Shown here in pieces: positions 14,011 to 15,650 of a stretch of DNA of 15,650 nucleotides. Positions within the stretch are counted from its first letter, which is position 1. Every line of letters starts with the position of its first letter. A program made the translations under genes and the position numbers. The stretch comes from Nitrospirota bacterium. Lineage in GTDB: Bacteria > Nitrospirota > Thermodesulfovibrionia > Thermodesulfovibrionales > JdFR-88. The stretch is taken from the NCBI GenBank assembly GCA_021812785.1, contig JAKAMR010000067.1:1-15650 (forward strand). Reading direction: 5' to 3'. The notes under the pieces are model-generated. The model made no database searches. It was not told the DNA's origin and saw nothing but the letters and a program-made list of their open reading frames with translations.

Positions 14011-14820
14011 TTATATCTCCCTGGTTTTCTGGAACCGGCGCAGTGTCCCCTCAAAGGTCATGGTAACGGCGTTAGTGGCTCCGGAAATGTCCGTTATCTT
14101 TGCCACCAGCATGCTGTTTTCCGGGATGTAGATGGGCACGTCCAGGATGAGATGCCCCGCCACGTTGCCCGTGAAGTTGTCTATGTGCGTGGCTGTGTTC
14201 TGGAGGTTAAGCTGGGCCCCGCCGGCGTTAAGCTCCACCGTGGCAGCCCCGGTCCTCGTGGCCGTGATCCGCTCGATGAAAAAATCGTAACCGGACGGAA
14301 CAGAAACTGAAAGGATAGCCGTCTGGTTTGCCACGAGCGACCCCGTGTACTGCGGGGACTGCCAGGGGATTTCCTCGATGTATTTCCTTTTGGATGCTAT
14401 CCAGGGCGCCAGGCCGGGCACCAGCTTCAGGCCGTGCATGGCTATGCGCACATTGTTCTGCGCCCCGGAGAAATCTCCTGCCTCAAGCGTGAGGATTGAG
14501 CTGGCCGGCGCGAGGATCCGCCTGGCCAGGTTTTTGAATATCAGGGCATTGCCGCCCGCGCCCAGGTTAACCGTCTGCCCGCAGGAAAGCCGGGCGTCCA
14601 GGGCGGGCACGTCGTTGTAGTAATAGCCCATGGAATTTTTAATTTTGAGATACACCCTCGGGTCGGTCGCCACATAAACCAGGCGCCGCCCTTCGAAGTC
14701 CCCGTCTATAGGCATTGTGACGGGCACATCCGTAAAATACGTACCTGTGGGAAGGGCGTCCGCCGTTCCCGCGGACAGCGGGAGGGCGTTGAAATTGTTT
14801 ATGAAAAATTGCTTGTACAT
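14011..14820 (-). CDS. Duplicated-domain capsid-like protein (double jelly-roll candidate)
   Basis: A 269-aa protein with two related beta-domains, about residues 34-133 and 172-261. Their ends align without gaps: residues 102-133 (P105, S108, L110, D116, SGA 118-120, N122, V124, G130) match 230-261 (P233, S236, L238, D244, SGA 246-248, N250, V252, G258), 11 of 32 identical. Their beginnings also correspond (VTMP...GDF and VSVPSGYDF). A basic-aromatic linker (KRKYIEEIPW, 144-153) joins them. Two stacked beta-barrels in this length range fit a double jelly-roll capsid subunit; a tailed-phage accessory protein with two tandem sandwiches is the alternative. AGGAGG is 13 nt from the ATG, with a small palindrome between. 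A strong hairpin separates it from the upstream capsid-like gene. Confidence 0.75.
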   Translation of the reverse strand: MYKQFFINNFNALPLSAGTADALPTGTYFTDVPVTMPIDGDFEGRRLVYVATDPRVYLKIKNSMGYYYNDVPALDARLSCGQTVNLGAGGNALIFKNLARRILAPASSILTLEAGDFSGAQNNVRIAMHGLKLVPGLAPWIASKRKYIEEIPWQSPQYTGSLVANQTAILSVSVPSGYDFFIERITATRTGAATVELNAGGAQLNLQNTATHIDNFTGNVAGHLILDVPIYIPENSMLVAKITDISGATNAVTMTFEGTLRRFQKTREI

Positions 14821-14823
14821 TCC

Positions 14824-14851
14824 GGTCTTGAGACCTCCTGCCCTTGAGGGC
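14824..14851. repeat. Twin 12-bp palindromes at the ribosome binding site
   Basis: GGTCTTGAGACC (14824-14835) and GCCCTTGAGGGC (14840-14851) are both perfect palindromes with the same CTTGAG core, 16 bp apart. They flank the AGGAGG (14834-14839) of the 269-aa gene, and the first overlaps it by two bases. As RNA they would give two tiny stem-loops; as DNA, a paired operator. Confidence 0.6.
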
Positions 14852-14876
14852 GATTTTATTTCACAGTTCTCTTTGA

Positions 14877-14902
14877 GAAAGGGGGGCCTGAGCCCCCCTT
14901 TC
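14877..14902 (-). terminator. Strong hairpin between capsid-like genes (attenuator candidate)
   Basis: GAAAGGGGGGC, a 4-nt loop and GCCCCCCTTTC give a perfect 11-bp stem in the 95-nt gap after the first capsid-like gene. On the minus strand the stem ends in CCCCCCTTTC but no long T-tract follows, so it is more likely a partial terminator or mRNA-stabilising hairpin than a full stop. Confidence 0.65.
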
Positions 14903-14915
14903 TACCGCATACGGC

Positions 14916-15332
14916 TTACTGCACGGGCCTTATGGTATAGCCCACCAGGCAGCAGATGATGTCCATGTCGTTGCCGCTGGAAAGCGCCGTCGAGTCCGTG
15001 TTGAGGGTTATGGTGTAACCCTCGCCGGCCTCTATCAGGTAAGGCGGGTCGCACGGGTAAGAGCTGGTTATCTTCCCGTCTCCGTAGCCGCCGGGGCCGC
15101 CGATCACGTTTATCGTGGCCGCGCTCTGGTCGTACATCGCCATGGCCTTGCTGCCCTTGCTCTCGAACGGGGAGGGGATGAAGAGAGCCGGCGTCTGGAT
15201 GTAGGGCTTGTTTATGAGGATCATCTGGAAGTAGCTGCCCATGGCTATCTTCGCCTTGTCGTCCTCGAAGTTGAGGAGCGCGGTGGAAGATATGCCCGTG
15301 GAAAGGGGCAGGTACCCGAGCTGCACGCCCAT
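14916..15332 (-). CDS. Capsid-like beta protein, 5' end lost at a chimeric junction
   Basis: About 139 residues of a beta-rich structural protein survive (from MGVQLGYLPLSTGISS to the stop). Visible segments are MILINKPYIQTPALFIPSPF, SAATINVIGGPGGYGDGKI and the C-terminal IEAGEGYTITLNTDS...NDMDIICCLVGYTIRP, which repeats the strand/turn pattern of the 269- and 162-aa proteins. Codons are strongly skewed to C-ending forms (AAC, TAC, TTC) plus AAG, as expected for a highly expressed gene, and a strong hairpin follows it. Both point to the major capsid or another abundant virion protein. The frame continues upstream into aminotransferase sequence, so the real start is not in the window. The ATG at 15332 has no SD and is not a trustworthy start. 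Confidence 0.65.
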   Translation of the reverse strand: MGVQLGYLPLSTGISSTALLNFEDDKAKIAMGSYFQMILINKPYIQTPALFIPSPFESKGSKAMAMYDQSAATINVIGGPGGYGDGKITSSYPCDPPYLIEAGEGYTITLNTDSTALSSGNDMDIICCLVGYTIRPVQ

Positions 15333-15345
15333 TATTATGAACGCT
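15330..15345. other. Probable chimeric junction
   Basis: Within the open frame, aminotransferase sequence (…ALEFTDEAF) changes to capsid-like sequence (…MGVQLGYLP) in about five codons, at TTC-ATA-ATA-ATG. The change comes exactly where aminotransferases should continue with an NSFSK-type lysine motif, and base composition and codon use change there too. Confidence 0.8.
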
Positions 15346-15650
15346 TCGTCAGTGAATTCGAGTGCCGAGTGCTCTTTGCCCGCGTATATCAGGCCGTGAT
15401 AAATTTCGTCGGAGATCACGGTGATGCCCGCGCTCTCCGCGCAGCGGAGCAACTCGCCGAGCGCATCCGCCGTCATCATGGTGCCGCTCGGATTAGCCGG
15501 CGACGCAACCACCAAGCCTTTGAGCGGGCGCAGGCGGTGCTGCGCCAATAAACTCTCGCCGCTGATCGACCACCGCGTCTGCGCACTCGTCTCAATGCCG
15601 ACCGGCTCGCAGCCGAGCTGGAGCGGCGCGCGGGCCGCGAGCCGGGGCGC
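15333..15650 (-). CDS. Fragment of a class I/II PLP-dependent aminotransferase
   Basis: The minus-strand frame is open to the window edge and encodes about 105 residues of a fold-type I aminotransferase. They include an APLQLGCEPVGIETSA segment, the ASPANPSGT motif (substrate/PLP-contacting Asn), and the ISDEIYHGL segment with the PLP-pyridine Asp and the Tyr. Both ends are missing: the N-terminus lies beyond 15650, and the catalytic PLP-lysine should follow at about 15330 but is replaced by capsid-like sequence. GC content is clearly higher than in the rest of the window, with alphaproteobacterial character (impression only). It is almost certainly foreign DNA joined by an assembly or cloning chimera. 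Confidence 0.8.

Noticed and set aside
1..15650. CRISPR array or insertion sequence
   Set aside because: No regularly spaced repeats, transposase-like frame or terminal inverted repeats were seen on either strand.

Overview
The window looks like a metagenomic or draft contig from a Gram-negative bacterium. Signs of this are a CaCA-type cation exchanger, a lipobox-bearing DUF3313-like lipoprotein, a fragment of an MlaE-type lipid-transport permease and strong Shine-Dalgarno (SD) sites on most genes. The host cannot be named from sequence alone; a deltaproteobacterium-like lineage is only a guess.

Bases 1-5230 are ordinary chromosome: an SDR oxidoreductase, an FkbM-type methyltransferase, a truncated mlaE-like pseudogene, a short possible leader ORF coupled to a lipoprotein gene, a convergent Na+/Ca2+-exchanger-family gene, and a tRNA-His(GTG)/tRNA-Arg(CCG) pair behind a plausible sigma70 promoter.

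Bases 5336-6016 hold a GT-A-type glycosyltransferase-like gene that may be read as a leaderless mRNA. It converges on a long minus-strand operon that ends at a strong UUCG-tetraloop terminator (6035-6060).

The minus strand from about 15330 to 6082 is one tightly packed, virus-like structural and lysis operon with many ATGA stop/start overlaps. In transcription order it encodes: a capsid-like beta protein (5' end lost); a 269-aa protein with an internal duplication; two more beta-rich structural proteins (162 and 172 aa); three proteins with one membrane span each (154, 137 and 391 aa); a fibre-type protein; a beta-helix spike with a signal peptide; a transglycosylase with a C-terminal membrane anchor; two small membrane proteins; a secreted transglycosylase whose start is embedded in the gene before it; a small Cys/His-rich protein; a permuted NlpC/P60-like enzyme; and an Ala-rich protein. 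I see no tail tape measure, sheath, baseplate, portal, terminase or integrase. The duplicated 269-aa protein, the related capsid-like proteins and the membrane-anchored proteins make a tailless, membrane-containing (double or single jelly-roll) provirus a real hypothesis. It is unproven: the packaging ATPase and replication genes are not in the window, and a tailed-phage module is not excluded.

The last ~310 bases (15333-15650) are GC-rich and encode the middle of a class I/II aminotransferase, fused in frame to the capsid-like gene inside its conserved core. This is most likely an assembly or cloning chimera, so the true upstream part of the viral operon is missing.
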